Assembly: GCF_049801075.1 (NCBI RefSeq)
Contig: NZ_JBNAGG010000006.1
Location: forward strand, 1-64,000
Reading direction: 5' to 3'
Length of the DNA: 64,000 nucleotides
DNA from: Maritalea sp049801075
Lineage (GTDB): Bacteria > Pseudomonadota > Alphaproteobacteria > Rhizobiales > Devosiaceae
Part shown: piece after piece, positions 52,429-59,792 of the stretch
Position numbering within the stretch: position 1 is the stretch's first letter
Layout of the letters: every line of letters begins with the position of its first letter
Translations under genes and position numbers: made by a program
The notes under the pieces: model-generated
Seen by the model: the letters and a program-made list of their open reading frames with translations, nothing else
What the model was told of the DNA's origin: nothing
Databases searched by the model: none

Positions 52429-53004
52429 TTAACGGTGCTTGCCCGGTGTCCATAAGATATCGCTTTTGCCATTATCATTGGCAATGCGCGACAAGACAAA
52501 CAATAAATCCGACAGACGATTGAGATATTTGATCGCCTCTGCATTCACGTCGGCTTCTTGCGCCTTCAATTCGATGGCGTCGCGTTCTGCGCGGCGCACG
52601 ATTGTACGGGCCAAATGCAGATGAGCGGCCAACGCCGAACCGCCGGGCAGGGTGAAGCTTTTGATGGGCGCTAGATGCTCATTGAATTGGTCTATGGTTT
52701 CTTCCAGCCAAGTCACCTGGCTTGCGATGATCCGCAGCGGTTCAAAGCCCAAATCCTCACCTGTGTCAGGGGTTGCCAAGTCTGACCCGAGGTCAAAGAG
52801 GTCATTTTGCACGCGCAAGATCACCTTATCCATTTCCTTATGATCTGCGGTGTGTAAGCGCACCAACCCAAGGGCGGAGTTTGCCTCGTCCACGGTACCA
52901 TAGGCGGCCACGCGCAGATCGAACTTTGGACGGCGCGGGCCAACAACTAAGCCTGTTGTGCCGTCATCGCCGGTTTTGGTGTAAATCTTATTCAGTTTGA
53001 CCAT
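52429..53004 (-). CDS. PduO-type cob(I)alamin adenosyltransferase
   Basis: Enzyme of 191 residues making adenosylcobalamin from cob(I)alamin and ATP. ATP loop KIYTKTGDDGTTGLVVGPRRPK (about 6-27) is the PduO/MMAB signature, with YGTVDEANSALG and the later R-R-A-E-R-D in ARTIVRRAERDAIEL and YLNRLSDLLFVLSR. No B12-dependent mutase is in the window. Nine bases follow the small twin-transmembrane gene, and rhomboid comes next, so these three may share a transcript. Confidence 0.93.
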   Translation of the reverse strand: MVKLNKIYTKTGDDGTTGLVVGPRRPKFDLRVAAYGTVDEANSALGLVRLHTADHKEMDKVILRVQNDLFDLGSDLATPDTGEDLGFEPLRIIASQVTWLEETIDQFNEHLAPIKSFTLPGGSALAAHLHLARTIVRRAERDAIELKAQEADVNAEAIKYLNRLSDLLFVLSRIANDNGKSDILWTPGKHR

Positions 53005-53013
53005 TTTCGCCTC

Positions 53014-53211
53014 CTATTTGGGTGCAAAAAAGAATGCTGCAATAAACAAAAGCAACAGCGCAACAGCTTGGGCAATCACCCGTGCGCGCATTAGTTTTTG
53101 GCTGAGATTTGGGTTGCCGCCTCGGAACATATTGATCAGGCCAGCACCAAGAATGATCGCGACCACGGCGATGGCCGCAAAAATGAGATAGTTGAGTATT
53201 TGATCCATCAT
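53014..53211 (-). CDS. Twin-transmembrane (HIG1-like) small membrane protein
   Basis: Sixty-five residues from ATG 53211 (ATG 53208 also possible; TTG 53214 unlikely). Two helices (about 6-28, LNYLIFAAIAVVAIILGAGLINMF, and about 43-63, VIAQAVALLLLFIAAFFF) joined by a positively charged GGNPNLSQKLMRARV loop. This matches alphaproteobacterial twin-transmembrane proteins of the HIG1 domain type, related to respiratory-chain assembly factors, usually encoded beside the PduO-type adenosyltransferase as here. Confidence 0.85.
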   Translation of the reverse strand: MMDQILNYLIFAAIAVVAIILGAGLINMFRGGNPNLSQKLMRARVIAQAVALLLLFIAAFFFAPK

Positions 53212-53223
53212 CAATCTTTTTGG

Positions 53224-54132
53224 TTAGGTGATTTGGTGGCTAGTATAGGGGATAAGTTCCTTGGCCAATAGGTCATAAATGACGCGGATGCGCTTTGCGC
53301 GATGCACTTCCTTGTGGGCGGCGACCCACATTTCCATGGGGGGGATTTGCAACTCTGGCACCAGCCGCACCATGCCCGGTGTGCTATCAATCAGGCTTTT
53401 CTGGGCGAAGGAGACGCCTAGCCCTTGCGTTGCCATTTGCCAAATGGCGGTTTGGCTGTCGGTGCGAATGGTGAAGTCTTCGCGTTTAAGCTCAAACCCG
53501 ATCATGCGGGCAATTTTGATAATATCTTCCTGCCGATCGAGCCCCAATAATTCATGGCTGAATAGATCATTGATGGTTTCTGGCGTCCCATGCTGCTGGA
53601 GATAGGATTGGTGGGCGCAGGCGCAAAGGGGCACAAGGCCGATCTTCTTCGCGACCACATCCAATTGGCTGGGGCGGAACATGCGGATGGCAATATCTGC
53701 TTCGCGCAGCAAAAGATTTTCAGCCGAATCGGACGGAACAATTTCCAATTGAATGGTGGGGTAGGTTTGCCGTGCCTTTTTCAAAATGCCGGGCAAAATA
53801 TGATGGGAAAGCACTTGTGATGCTGTGATCCGCACGGTGCCGTCCAGCATTTGGGTGCTGCCGCTGGCCATCAATTGCGCCTCAGCCAGTGCAGACTTTG
53901 CGCCGCGCACAGAATTGAGCATTTGATGCGCCAAAGGGGTTGGGTTTAAGCCGCGGCCGGTACGGTCAAACAAAACCGCGCTCAGGCTGTTTTCCAATTC
54001 TTCGATATGGCGGCCAATGGTGGGTTGGGAGGCGCCCAGTTTACGTGCAGCCGCTGAAAGAGAGCCTTCCTCCATCACCGCGAGAAAGGATCGCCACAAA
54101 AACCAGTCAGGTTCAATTGTCGTGGTATTCAT
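53224..54132 (-). CDS. LysR-family transcriptional regulator
   Basis: Regulator of 302 residues from ATG 54132. Winged HTH at the N-terminus: FLAVMEEGSLSAAARKLGASQPTIGRHIEELENSLSAVLFDRTGRGLNPTPLA. Periplasmic-binding-like effector domain follows (about 90-300). Divergent from the epimerase gene, with a LysR-type palindrome right before its own start, so it probably controls both itself and the neighbour. Effector unknown. Confidence 0.92.
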   Translation of the reverse strand: MNTTTIEPDWFLWRSFLAVMEEGSLSAAARKLGASQPTIGRHIEELENSLSAVLFDRTGRGLNPTPLAHQMLNSVRGAKSALAEAQLMASGSTQMLDGTVRITASQVLSHHILPGILKKARQTYPTIQLEIVPSDSAENLLLREADIAIRMFRPSQLDVVAKKIGLVPLCACAHQSYLQQHGTPETINDLFSHELLGLDRQEDIIKIARMIGFELKREDFTIRTDSQTAIWQMATQGLGVSFAQKSLIDSTPGMVRLVPELQIPPMEMWVAAHKEVHRAKRIRVIYDLLAKELIPYTSHQIT

Positions 54133-54178
54133 ATTTGAATATCTCAAATGCGGTTTCAGTCAATTTTCATTTGAATAT
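54133..54178. promoter_or_regulatory. LysR-type operator region with repeated ATTTGAATAT
   Basis: Perfect inverted repeat ATTTGA-N5-TCAAAT (54133-54149), a T-N11-A LysR box, lies immediately upstream of the LysR start. A second ATTTGAATAT follows at 54169-54178, 36 bases from the first, in the shared divergent intergenic region. Confidence 0.6.
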
Positions 54179-54222
54179 GAATATATCATCTTAGTCCCAT
54201 CAGCAATGAAGGGATTTTGAAA

Positions 54223-55209
54223 ATGACTGAGAACAGCACGCAAACAGTTTCTATTCTGGGCATTAATGGACGCATTGGCCAATTTGCCGCCAAGGCATTT
54301 ATCGATGCCGGGTGGCAAGCGAAGGGCTTTGGCCGTGAAAATCGCGCACCATTTGATGGCTTTGAATTTGTGAAGGGCGACGGCTTTAATCTGCAAGATG
54401 TGCAACGCGCCGTTTCTGGTGCAGAAGTGGTGGTGCACGCGCTTAACCTGCCCTATGACAAATGGGCAGATAAGGAAAAGGGTGCGGTGGTGCTCAATCG
54501 GGTGGTGATTGAGGCGATGAAAGGCAGCGGCAAGACGCTCATCTTTGCTGGCAATGTTTATAATTATGGTGCGAAGGACCATCGGCTAACGCCGGATTTG
54601 CCGCAAACCCCTGCCACGGACAAGGGCGACATTCGGGTGCAGATGGAGAAAGAGTTGGTTGAGGCCGGGCGAGCCTATAATTTCCAAGTGATTGTGATCC
54701 GCGCCAGTGATTATTTTGGACCTGATGCGACGGGTAGTTGGTTTGATTTGGCGATTGCGCGGGAGTTTAACAAGGGTAAAATCACACGGATTTGTGATGG
54801 TAAAACCAAGCATAGCTGGGCCTATCTGCCAGATTTAGGTCGTGCATTTGAAAAGGTTGCTGCGCAGCGCGATCAATTGGGTGCCTATGAGAATTTCCAT
54901 TTTGCGGGCTACCGTGCGACAGGTGACGAATTGATTACTTTGATCCAAGCTGCCTTGCCGACGCCTTATAAGGTGGTGCAATTGCCGTGGTGGGTGTTCA
55001 ACGCCATGGCGGTTTTCAACCCTATGATGCGGGAAATTGTGAAAATGCGCTATCTGTGGCAGGAGCCACATGAATTGGTGGACCCCAAACTGGATGCGAT
55101 TTTAGGCCCGGATTTTGGCACGCCGTTTGATCGCGCCGTGGCGGAAACAACTTATAGTCTGTTGCCCGAACATGAATTGGCGAAAATCAAGGCTAAGCGT
55201 GCAGCTTAG
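54223..55209 (+). CDS. NAD(P)-dependent epimerase/dehydratase-like (extended SDR) protein
   Basis: Rossmann-fold protein of 328 residues from ATG 54223 with AAGGGA upstream. N-terminal cofactor region is VSILGINGRIGQFAAKAFIDAGW: the glycine loop reads G-x-x-G-x-I-G rather than the classical GxxGxxG. Catalytic-type tyrosine is in GNVYNYGAKDHRL (Y-x-x-x-K is not clear), so activity is uncertain and it may be an atypical SDR. Divergent from LysR, the likely regulator. Overlaps the convergent gluQ end by 4 bases. Substrate unknown. Confidence 0.82.
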   Translation: MTENSTQTVSILGINGRIGQFAAKAFIDAGWQAKGFGRENRAPFDGFEFVKGDGFNLQDVQRAVSGAEVVVHALNLPYDKWADKEKGAVVLNRVVIEAMKGSGKTLIFAGNVYNYGAKDHRLTPDLPQTPATDKGDIRVQMEKELVEAGRAYNFQVIVIRASDYFGPDATGSWFDLAIAREFNKGKITRICDGKTKHSWAYLPDLGRAFEKVAAQRDQLGAYENFHFAGYRATGDELITLIQAALPTPYKVVQLPWWVFNAMAVFNPMMREIVKMRYLWQEPHELVDPKLDAILGPDFGTPFDRAVAETTYSLLPEHELAKIKAKRAA

Positions 55210-56063
55210 TCCAAGCCGATGGCGGCGCGTACTTGGTGCGCGCTCCAGCCTTGCGCGCGCAGCTCCTTGAGGCTTTGTGCCTTTTTTGATTTGGACAGTT
55301 TTTCCGCCGCTTCATCGCGGATTAAATCATGGTGATGATAGAGCGGTTCGGGCAGATCAAAGAGTTTTTGCAACACACGATGGATCGATGTGGCAGCATA
55401 TAGATCTTTGCCGCGGGTGATGTGGGTGATCTGTTGGGCGGCATCGTCTATCACCACGCTCAGATGATAGGAGGTTGGCGTATCCTTTCGCACCAAAATC
55501 ACATCGCCCCAATTCATGGGATCAGCTTCAATGGTGCTGATTGTTTCAAGGTCGGCGTGAAGTTCACGCCATGTCAAAGCGCCGGTTTCCACTAGCGCTT
55601 TTTTCATATCCAGCCGCCAACTGTGCGGGATATTTTGCGCCAGTTTCTCTTCAACTTCGCTAGATGATAAATGGCGGCAGGTGCCTGGATAAATCGGCGC
55701 GCCGTCAGGATCGGTTTGGCCACTGGCATTTTTGCGAATATCTTTGCGGCTGCAAAAGCAGGGATAGATTAGGTCGCGCTGCCTTAGGGTGTCGGCAGCA
55801 GTACGATAGCGGTCGAAATGATCAGATTGTTTTTCTGGCGTGCCTTCAAATTCAAAGCCAATCCACTCCAAATCGGCAAGCATTTGAGACAGGAGTTCTG
55901 GTGTACAGCGGCCTTGATCAATATCTTCAATGCGCAGCAAGGTTTTTCCGTTAAATTGGCGCGCAATTTTGTTGGTCAGCAGCGCAGAATAGGCGTGACC
56001 TAAATGTAAATGGCCATTGGGGCTGGGCGCAAAGCGGAAAACGGGTTGTGTTTTTGCTGTCAT
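55206..56063 (-). CDS. gluQ: Glutamyl-queuosine tRNA(Asp) synthetase
   Basis: Truncated glutamyl-tRNA synthetase paralogue (285 residues) that attaches glutamate to queuosine in the tRNA-Asp anticodon. It has the HIGH-like PSPNGHLHLGHA near the N-terminus, the zinc-site cysteines CFCSRKDI and YPGTCRHL typical of GluQRS, and the KMSKS-like EKLSKSKKAQSL near the end. No anticodon-binding domain follows, which separates it from GltX. ATG 56063 is 48 bases from the divergent glycosylase start. Confidence 0.94.
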   Translation of the reverse strand: MTAKTQPVFRFAPSPNGHLHLGHAYSALLTNKIARQFNGKTLLRIEDIDQGRCTPELLSQMLADLEWIGFEFEGTPEKQSDHFDRYRTAADTLRQRDLIYPCFCSRKDIRKNASGQTDPDGAPIYPGTCRHLSSSEVEEKLAQNIPHSWRLDMKKALVETGALTWRELHADLETISTIEADPMNWGDVILVRKDTPTSYHLSVVIDDAAQQITHITRGKDLYAATSIHRVLQKLFDLPEPLYHHHDLIRDEAAEKLSKSKKAQSLKELRAQGWSAHQVRAAIGLD

Positions 56064-56111
56064 AAGTCAAAGCTATTGAAAAGTTGCTTTCTTCATACAC
56101 GAGCGAACGCC

Positions 56112-56759
56112 ATGCATAAAGAACGATTGAAAAGCCGCGCGGCTTTAGAGGCGCATTTGGATGGGTTGGCTGCGTGCGATCCGCGCTTGAAATCTGTGAT
56201 CGCCGACTGCGGCGAAGTGCCATTGCGCGAGTCGACCGATGGGTTTGAAGGCATGGCCAAGATTGTGGTGGGGCAGCAGGTGTCTGTTGCTGCCGCGTCT
56301 GCCATTTGGGGGCGCTTTGCAGCGCTTATGGAAAATGTGTGTGCCGCTGAGTTTTTAACTCATCCTGAAGAAAAAGTGCGTGGTGCCGGGCTGTCGGCCA
56401 GTAAATTTCGCACCCTGTGCGTTGTGGCAGAGGCTGAGCAATCTGGCGCGCTGCAGTTTGACCAGCTTGTGCATTTGCCGCCTCAGGAGGCGATTGAACA
56501 ACTCACCAAGCTGAAGGGCATTGGCCCATGGACGGCAGAAATCTATTTGCTGTTTTGCTTGGGGCACCCCGATATTTTCCCCGCGGGTGATTTGGCGTTG
56601 CAAAAAATGGTGGGGCATATCAATGGGCTTGAAGATGTGCCAAAAGAAAAAGAAACGCGCGAGCTAACAGAAATCTGGTCGCCCTATCGCGGGGCGGCAT
56701 CGCGATTAATGTGGCGCTATTTCGCTGTGCTGAAAGATAAAGAAGGTATTGTTTTATGA
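56112..56759 (+). CDS. DNA-3-methyladenine glycosylase II (AlkA-like)
   Basis: HhH-GPD DNA repair glycosylase of 215 residues from ATG 56112; ribosome binding site is weak. GMAKIVVGQQVSVAAASAIWGRF, the helix-hairpin-helix LTKLKGIGPWTAEIYLLF and the catalytic Asp in DIFPAGDLALQ are present. It removes alkylated purines. The N-terminal AlkA extension seen in E. coli is missing, as in the shorter bacterial group. Its stop overlaps the next start (ATGA). Confidence 0.9.
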   Translation: MHKERLKSRAALEAHLDGLAACDPRLKSVIADCGEVPLRESTDGFEGMAKIVVGQQVSVAAASAIWGRFAALMENVCAAEFLTHPEEKVRGAGLSASKFRTLCVVAEAEQSGALQFDQLVHLPPQEAIEQLTKLKGIGPWTAEIYLLFCLGHPDIFPAGDLALQKMVGHINGLEDVPKEKETRELTEIWSPYRGAASRLMWRYFAVLKDKEGIVL

Positions 56760-57418
56760 GTTCATCACTTGAATTGTCTGGCCCCACTTTGGCCCCTGCA
56801 AATGGGGCGCCTGCAAAAAAGCTTGTGATTTTGCTGCATGGATATGGTTCAGATGGGCAAGATCTAATCGGGCTTGGGCAATATTGGGCGAATGCCTTTC
56901 CGCATGTGGGATTTTATTCGCCCAATGCACCGCATCGATGCGGCATGAACCCGATGGGGTATGAATGGTTTCCGCTTAATGTGGAGCGGATCGGCGCAGA
57001 TTATACGCGCGGCGCAGAAAGCGCTTATCCGACTGTGCGTGACTATGTGTTGGCGCGGACTGAAGAAGCAGGGCTGAAGCTTGGCGATGTGGTTCTTGCT
57101 GGCTTTTCCCAAGGGGCGATGATGGCGCTTTACACCGGTTTGCGGTTTGAAACGCCGCTGGCGGGCATCCTTGCCTTCTCCGGCAAAATGGTTGATGTGG
57201 AAAATGCGGCTGACGCCATTAAATCCAAACCGCCTGTTTGCCTTGTGCATGGCGAAGTTGATGATGTTGTGCCGATTGCTGGCAGTGTTGAGGCTGCGTC
57301 TGCTTTGGAAGCGCAAGGGCTTGATGTGCGTTTGAAGAAATGTCCGGGCACAGGACATGGTATTTCCATGGATGGGCTTGAATTTGCCGCAGAGTTTTTA
57401 AGCAAGCAATTGAGTTGA
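56756..57418 (+). CDS. Alpha/beta-hydrolase, carboxylesterase/phospholipase family
   Basis: Hydrolase of 220 residues, translationally coupled to the glycosylase gene. LVILLHGYGSDGQDLIGLGQYW contains the oxyanion HGxG, nucleophile Ser is in LAGFSQGAMMALYTGL (GxSxG), the Asp in LVHGEVDDVVP and the His in CPGTGHGIS. It fits the Abhydrolase_2/YpfH-type serine esterases acting on short acyl esters; substrate unknown. Confidence 0.9.
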   Translation: MSSSLELSGPTLAPANGAPAKKLVILLHGYGSDGQDLIGLGQYWANAFPHVGFYSPNAPHRCGMNPMGYEWFPLNVERIGADYTRGAESAYPTVRDYVLARTEEAGLKLGDVVLAGFSQGAMMALYTGLRFETPLAGILAFSGKMVDVENAADAIKSKPPVCLVHGEVDDVVPIAGSVEAASALEAQGLDVRLKKCPGTGHGISMDGLEFAAEFLSKQLS

Positions 57419-57474
57419 TGGGCTGATTTCTATAGCAGTGCAAAGCAGCATCGTCGTAAAAATGGAACAAAGAC

Positions 57475-57504
57475 TTCACATATATGACATGTTCTGCCTA
57501 CAAT
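57475..57504 (+). promoter_or_regulatory. Possible promoter of the HNH nuclease gene
   Basis: TTCACA (57475-57480), 18-base spacer, TACAAT (57499-57504), 47 bases before GTG 57552. Identified by eye only. Confidence 0.35.
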
Positions 57505-57551
57505 AGTTAAGGCAAGTTCATAACGAGTGATTCCATTTTAAGGAGGAAGGC

Positions 57552-58109
57552 GTGACCCTGCATGTGTCACCCGAATCTCTTCCGGCGCTGGTACTCAATG
57601 CTGACTATCGGCCCCTGAGTTATTATCCACTGTCTCTATGGTCCTGGCAGGACGCGATTAAAGCTGTTTGCCTTGAACGTGTGAACATTGTTTCCAACTA
57701 TGATCGGGTGATCAAAAGCCCAAGTTTTGAGATGCAACTGCCTAGCGTGGTGAGCCTCAAATCCTATGTAAAGCCAACAGGTAATCCCGCCTTTACGCGC
57801 TTTAATGTGTTTTTGCGCGATCATTTTGAATGTCAATATTGTCATTCAAAGGATGATCTGACCTTTGATCATTTGATCCCGCGCTCACGGGGTGGGCGCA
57901 CCACTTGGGACAATGTGGTGACAGCCTGTTCGCCCTGTAATTTGCGCAAAGCCAATAAGATGCCGAAAGACATCAATATGTGGCCGACGCAAATGCCTTA
58001 TCGGCCGACCACTTTTGATTTGCAGGCCAATGGCCGCAAATTTCCACCCAACCATTTGCATGAGAGTTGGATGGATTATCTTTATTGGGATATTGAGCTC
58101 GAGCCTTAG
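57552..58109 (+). CDS. HNH endonuclease-like protein
   Basis: Protein of 185 residues from GTG 57552, with a strong AAGGAGGAAG ribosome binding site. The N-terminal region (SLPALVLNADYRPLSYYPLSLWSWQDAIKAVCLERV) is the domain usually preceding this HNH subfamily. The HNH core holds two CxxC pairs (CQYCHSKDDL and CSPCNLRK) around the catalytic LTFDHLIPRSRGGRTTWDNVV. Conserved in many alphaproteobacteria as a stand-alone housekeeping-like gene, not obviously a restriction enzyme. Role unknown. Confidence 0.9.
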   Translation: MTLHVSPESLPALVLNADYRPLSYYPLSLWSWQDAIKAVCLERVNIVSNYDRVIKSPSFEMQLPSVVSLKSYVKPTGNPAFTRFNVFLRDHFECQYCHSKDDLTFDHLIPRSRGGRTTWDNVVTACSPCNLRKANKMPKDINMWPTQMPYRPTTFDLQANGRKFPPNHLHESWMDYLYWDIELEP

Positions 58110-58603
58110 GCGATTTTTTGCACGCTCTTTTTGGTCGCCAGCGCAAAGATAGCGGCAATGACCAGCGACACGATTGCGTTCATGCCGGCAAAGCTGAGGC
58201 CGAAGAAGCGCACGCTTGCGCGGTCACATGGCACGACGCGTGAGCCGTCAATATCGCTTAGCTGGTCAAGGCTGATGCCGCCGCCAATGCCGGTGCAGGT
58301 ATCTGGTCCCGGCCAAAAACCCCATTCCACACCTGCGTGATAGCCCGCTTGATAAGTGCTCCACAAAAAGATGATCAACATGGCCGAGACCAGTGTAGTG
58401 ATCATGATTTTTGAGAGCTTTTTCCAAAAAATCAGCGCCAGCAGCAAAATCGGGATGGCAACGTAATAGGGATTGCGCTGGGCATAGCACAATTCGCAGG
58501 GCTGGTAATTCATCACATATTGGAAGAAATAGACGCTGATAATTGTCAGTGTCGACAGGCCAAAACCTAAGACGGTAAGATTTTTCACACTTAGATTGTT
58601 CAT
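58106..58603 (-). CDS. dsbB: Disulfide bond formation protein DsbB
   Basis: Inner-membrane quinone-dependent oxidase of 165 residues with four helices (about 10-30, 43-60, 66-85 and 138-158). Periplasmic loop 1 has the redox pair C-E-L-C in QPCELCYAQRNPYY, and loop 2 has the second pair (DTCTG and VVPCDRAS). In other bacteria it reoxidises DsbA. No dsbA is next to it. Overlaps the convergent HNH gene by 4 bases and is followed upstream by the YqaA/DedA gene. Confidence 0.9.
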   Translation of the reverse strand: MNNLSVKNLTVLGFGLSTLTIISVYFFQYVMNYQPCELCYAQRNPYYVAIPILLLALIFWKKLSKIMITTLVSAMLIIFLWSTYQAGYHAGVEWGFWPGPDTCTGIGGGISLDQLSDIDGSRVVPCDRASVRFFGLSFAGMNAIVSLVIAAIFALATKKSVQKIA

Positions 58604-58619
58604 GGCCTATTTTCCCCCA

Positions 58620-59201
58620 TTAGAACAAGAATTTGACAGCTATAAAGCCACCCACCAGCAAGGCGCAGCCCAAAAAGAACATGAGGCCCAAGCGTTTTTC
58701 GATGAATTCTTTGATGGGTGGGCCGAAGAAATAAAGAAGCCCCGCCACAATGAAAAAGCGCAGGCCGCGCGCTACTATGGAAGACAAGATAAATATGGGC
58801 AGATTAAGGCCAGTTGCGCCAGAGGCGATGGTGATCACTTTATAGGGGAAAGGTGTGAGGCCAAAAACGAAGACAATCAGCAAACCCCATTCGTTGAAAG
58901 CTTCTTGGAAAGCCTCGAATTTATGCCAATAGCCATAAAGTTCGAGGATGGGTTGTGCCACGGCTTCCAGCAAAAAAGCGCCAATGAAATAACCCAATAG
59001 ACCGCCGAGAACGGAGGTGATGGTGCAGATGAGTGCAAAGCGCCATGCGGATTCGCGTTTGGCGAGCACCATGGGAATCAACATGATGTCTGGGGGAATC
59101 GGGAAGAAAGAACTTTCCGCAAATGAAATTGCGCCCAACGCCTTTGGCGCATCTTTTGAGGCGCCTAATGCCAAGACCCAGTCATAAAGTTTTCTAATCA
59201 C
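58620..59201 (-). CDS. YqaA/DedA-family (SNARE-associated) membrane protein
   Basis: Membrane protein of 193 residues. GTG 59201 is chosen: AAGGA lies seven bases upstream and the protein then begins MIRKLYDWVLALGASKDAPKALG, as YqaA-like proteins do; the longer frame has no family character. Core is ALGAISFAESSFFPIPPDIMLIPMVLAKRESAWRFALICTITSVLGGLLGYFIGAFL and the later GLTPFPYKVITIASGATGL, the F/Y-x-R... re-entrant-loop pattern of DedA. Probably a lipid-related transporter; specifics unknown. Sixteen bases before dsbB. Confidence 0.9.
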   Translation of the reverse strand: MIRKLYDWVLALGASKDAPKALGAISFAESSFFPIPPDIMLIPMVLAKRESAWRFALICTITSVLGGLLGYFIGAFLLEAVAQPILELYGYWHKFEAFQEAFNEWGLLIVFVFGLTPFPYKVITIASGATGLNLPIFILSSIVARGLRFFIVAGLLYFFGPPIKEFIEKRLGLMFFLGCALLVGGFIAVKFLF

Positions 59202-59285
59202 GCATGCATCCTTAAATTCTGCCCGAGAAATCGGGTGAAAAGTGGGTTTAGATGTAAAGAGTTTCAATTTAGTGTCAATCAGTGA

Positions 59286-59314
59286 TTGACGGGGGCGAAA
59301 CTTTACGATATTTC
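59286..59314 (+). promoter_or_regulatory. Candidate promoter of tRNA-Leu
   Basis: TTGACG (59286-59291), 17-base spacer, TATTTC (59309-59314), ending 19 bases before the mature tRNA start. Confidence 0.55.
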
Positions 59315-59333
59315 GCATGCCCAACACCTTAGT

Positions 59334-59418
59334 GCGGGTGTGGCGGAACTGGTAGACGCGCGGGATTCAAAATCCCGTTCCTTCGGGAGTGGGGGTTCGA
59401 TTCCCTCCACCCGCACCA
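59334..59418 (+). tRNA. tRNA-Leu (anticodon CAA)
   Basis: Acceptor arms GCGGGTG (59334-59340) and CACCCGC (59408-59414) pair perfectly; discriminator A and encoded CCA end follow. Anticodon stem CGGGA/TCCCG encloses loop TTCAAAA, anticodon CAA reading UUG. A long variable arm (TTCCTTCGGGAGT region) and GGTTCGATTCC T-arm are present, as for class II tRNA-Leu. 85 bases including CCA. Confidence 0.97.
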
Positions 59419-59792
59419 ATATATCTCTTCTTTAAATTTCTCCTAAAACACAAATAAAACAAACGCTTGTCGCGTTGGGTTTTGTTTTGCGCTGCGTTTG
59501 CACTTTTTGTGCGTGCGAAGGCTGCATCTGGCCTTCATGTGCTGTTCAGGTTCACTTCTTTATGTGAGAGGCAGAGCCAATTGGCTCGGTAAATATGCGA
59601 CGGAAAACAGGGCGTTTTGGTGATCCTTGGCCATAAATTCGAAGCCTTTATGGAACCGAACTCCCCGCGAAACATTCTTATATGGACATCTGCATATCAG
59701 ATCATATGCAGAATTGTGACATGCGAGACAGGTTGTTTCGGCGAGCCCGCATATGAGTCGGATGACTTCTCGAAACCATAAGGAGCGTGCCA
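59419..59792. other. Gene-free region after tRNA-Leu
   Basis: 374 bases with no credible open frame on either strand. An imperfect hairpin around CAAACGC...GCGTTGG followed by GTTTTGTTTT (about 59457-59490) could terminate the tRNA transcript. AAGGAG just before 59793 is the ribosome binding site of the next gene, whose promoter must be in here. No integrase or duplicated tRNA end is seen. Confidence 0.5.

Noticed and set aside
59334..59792. tRNA-Leu as an integration site for a mobile element
   Set aside because: No integrase, no repeat of the tRNA 3' end downstream within the window, and no shift in gene content.
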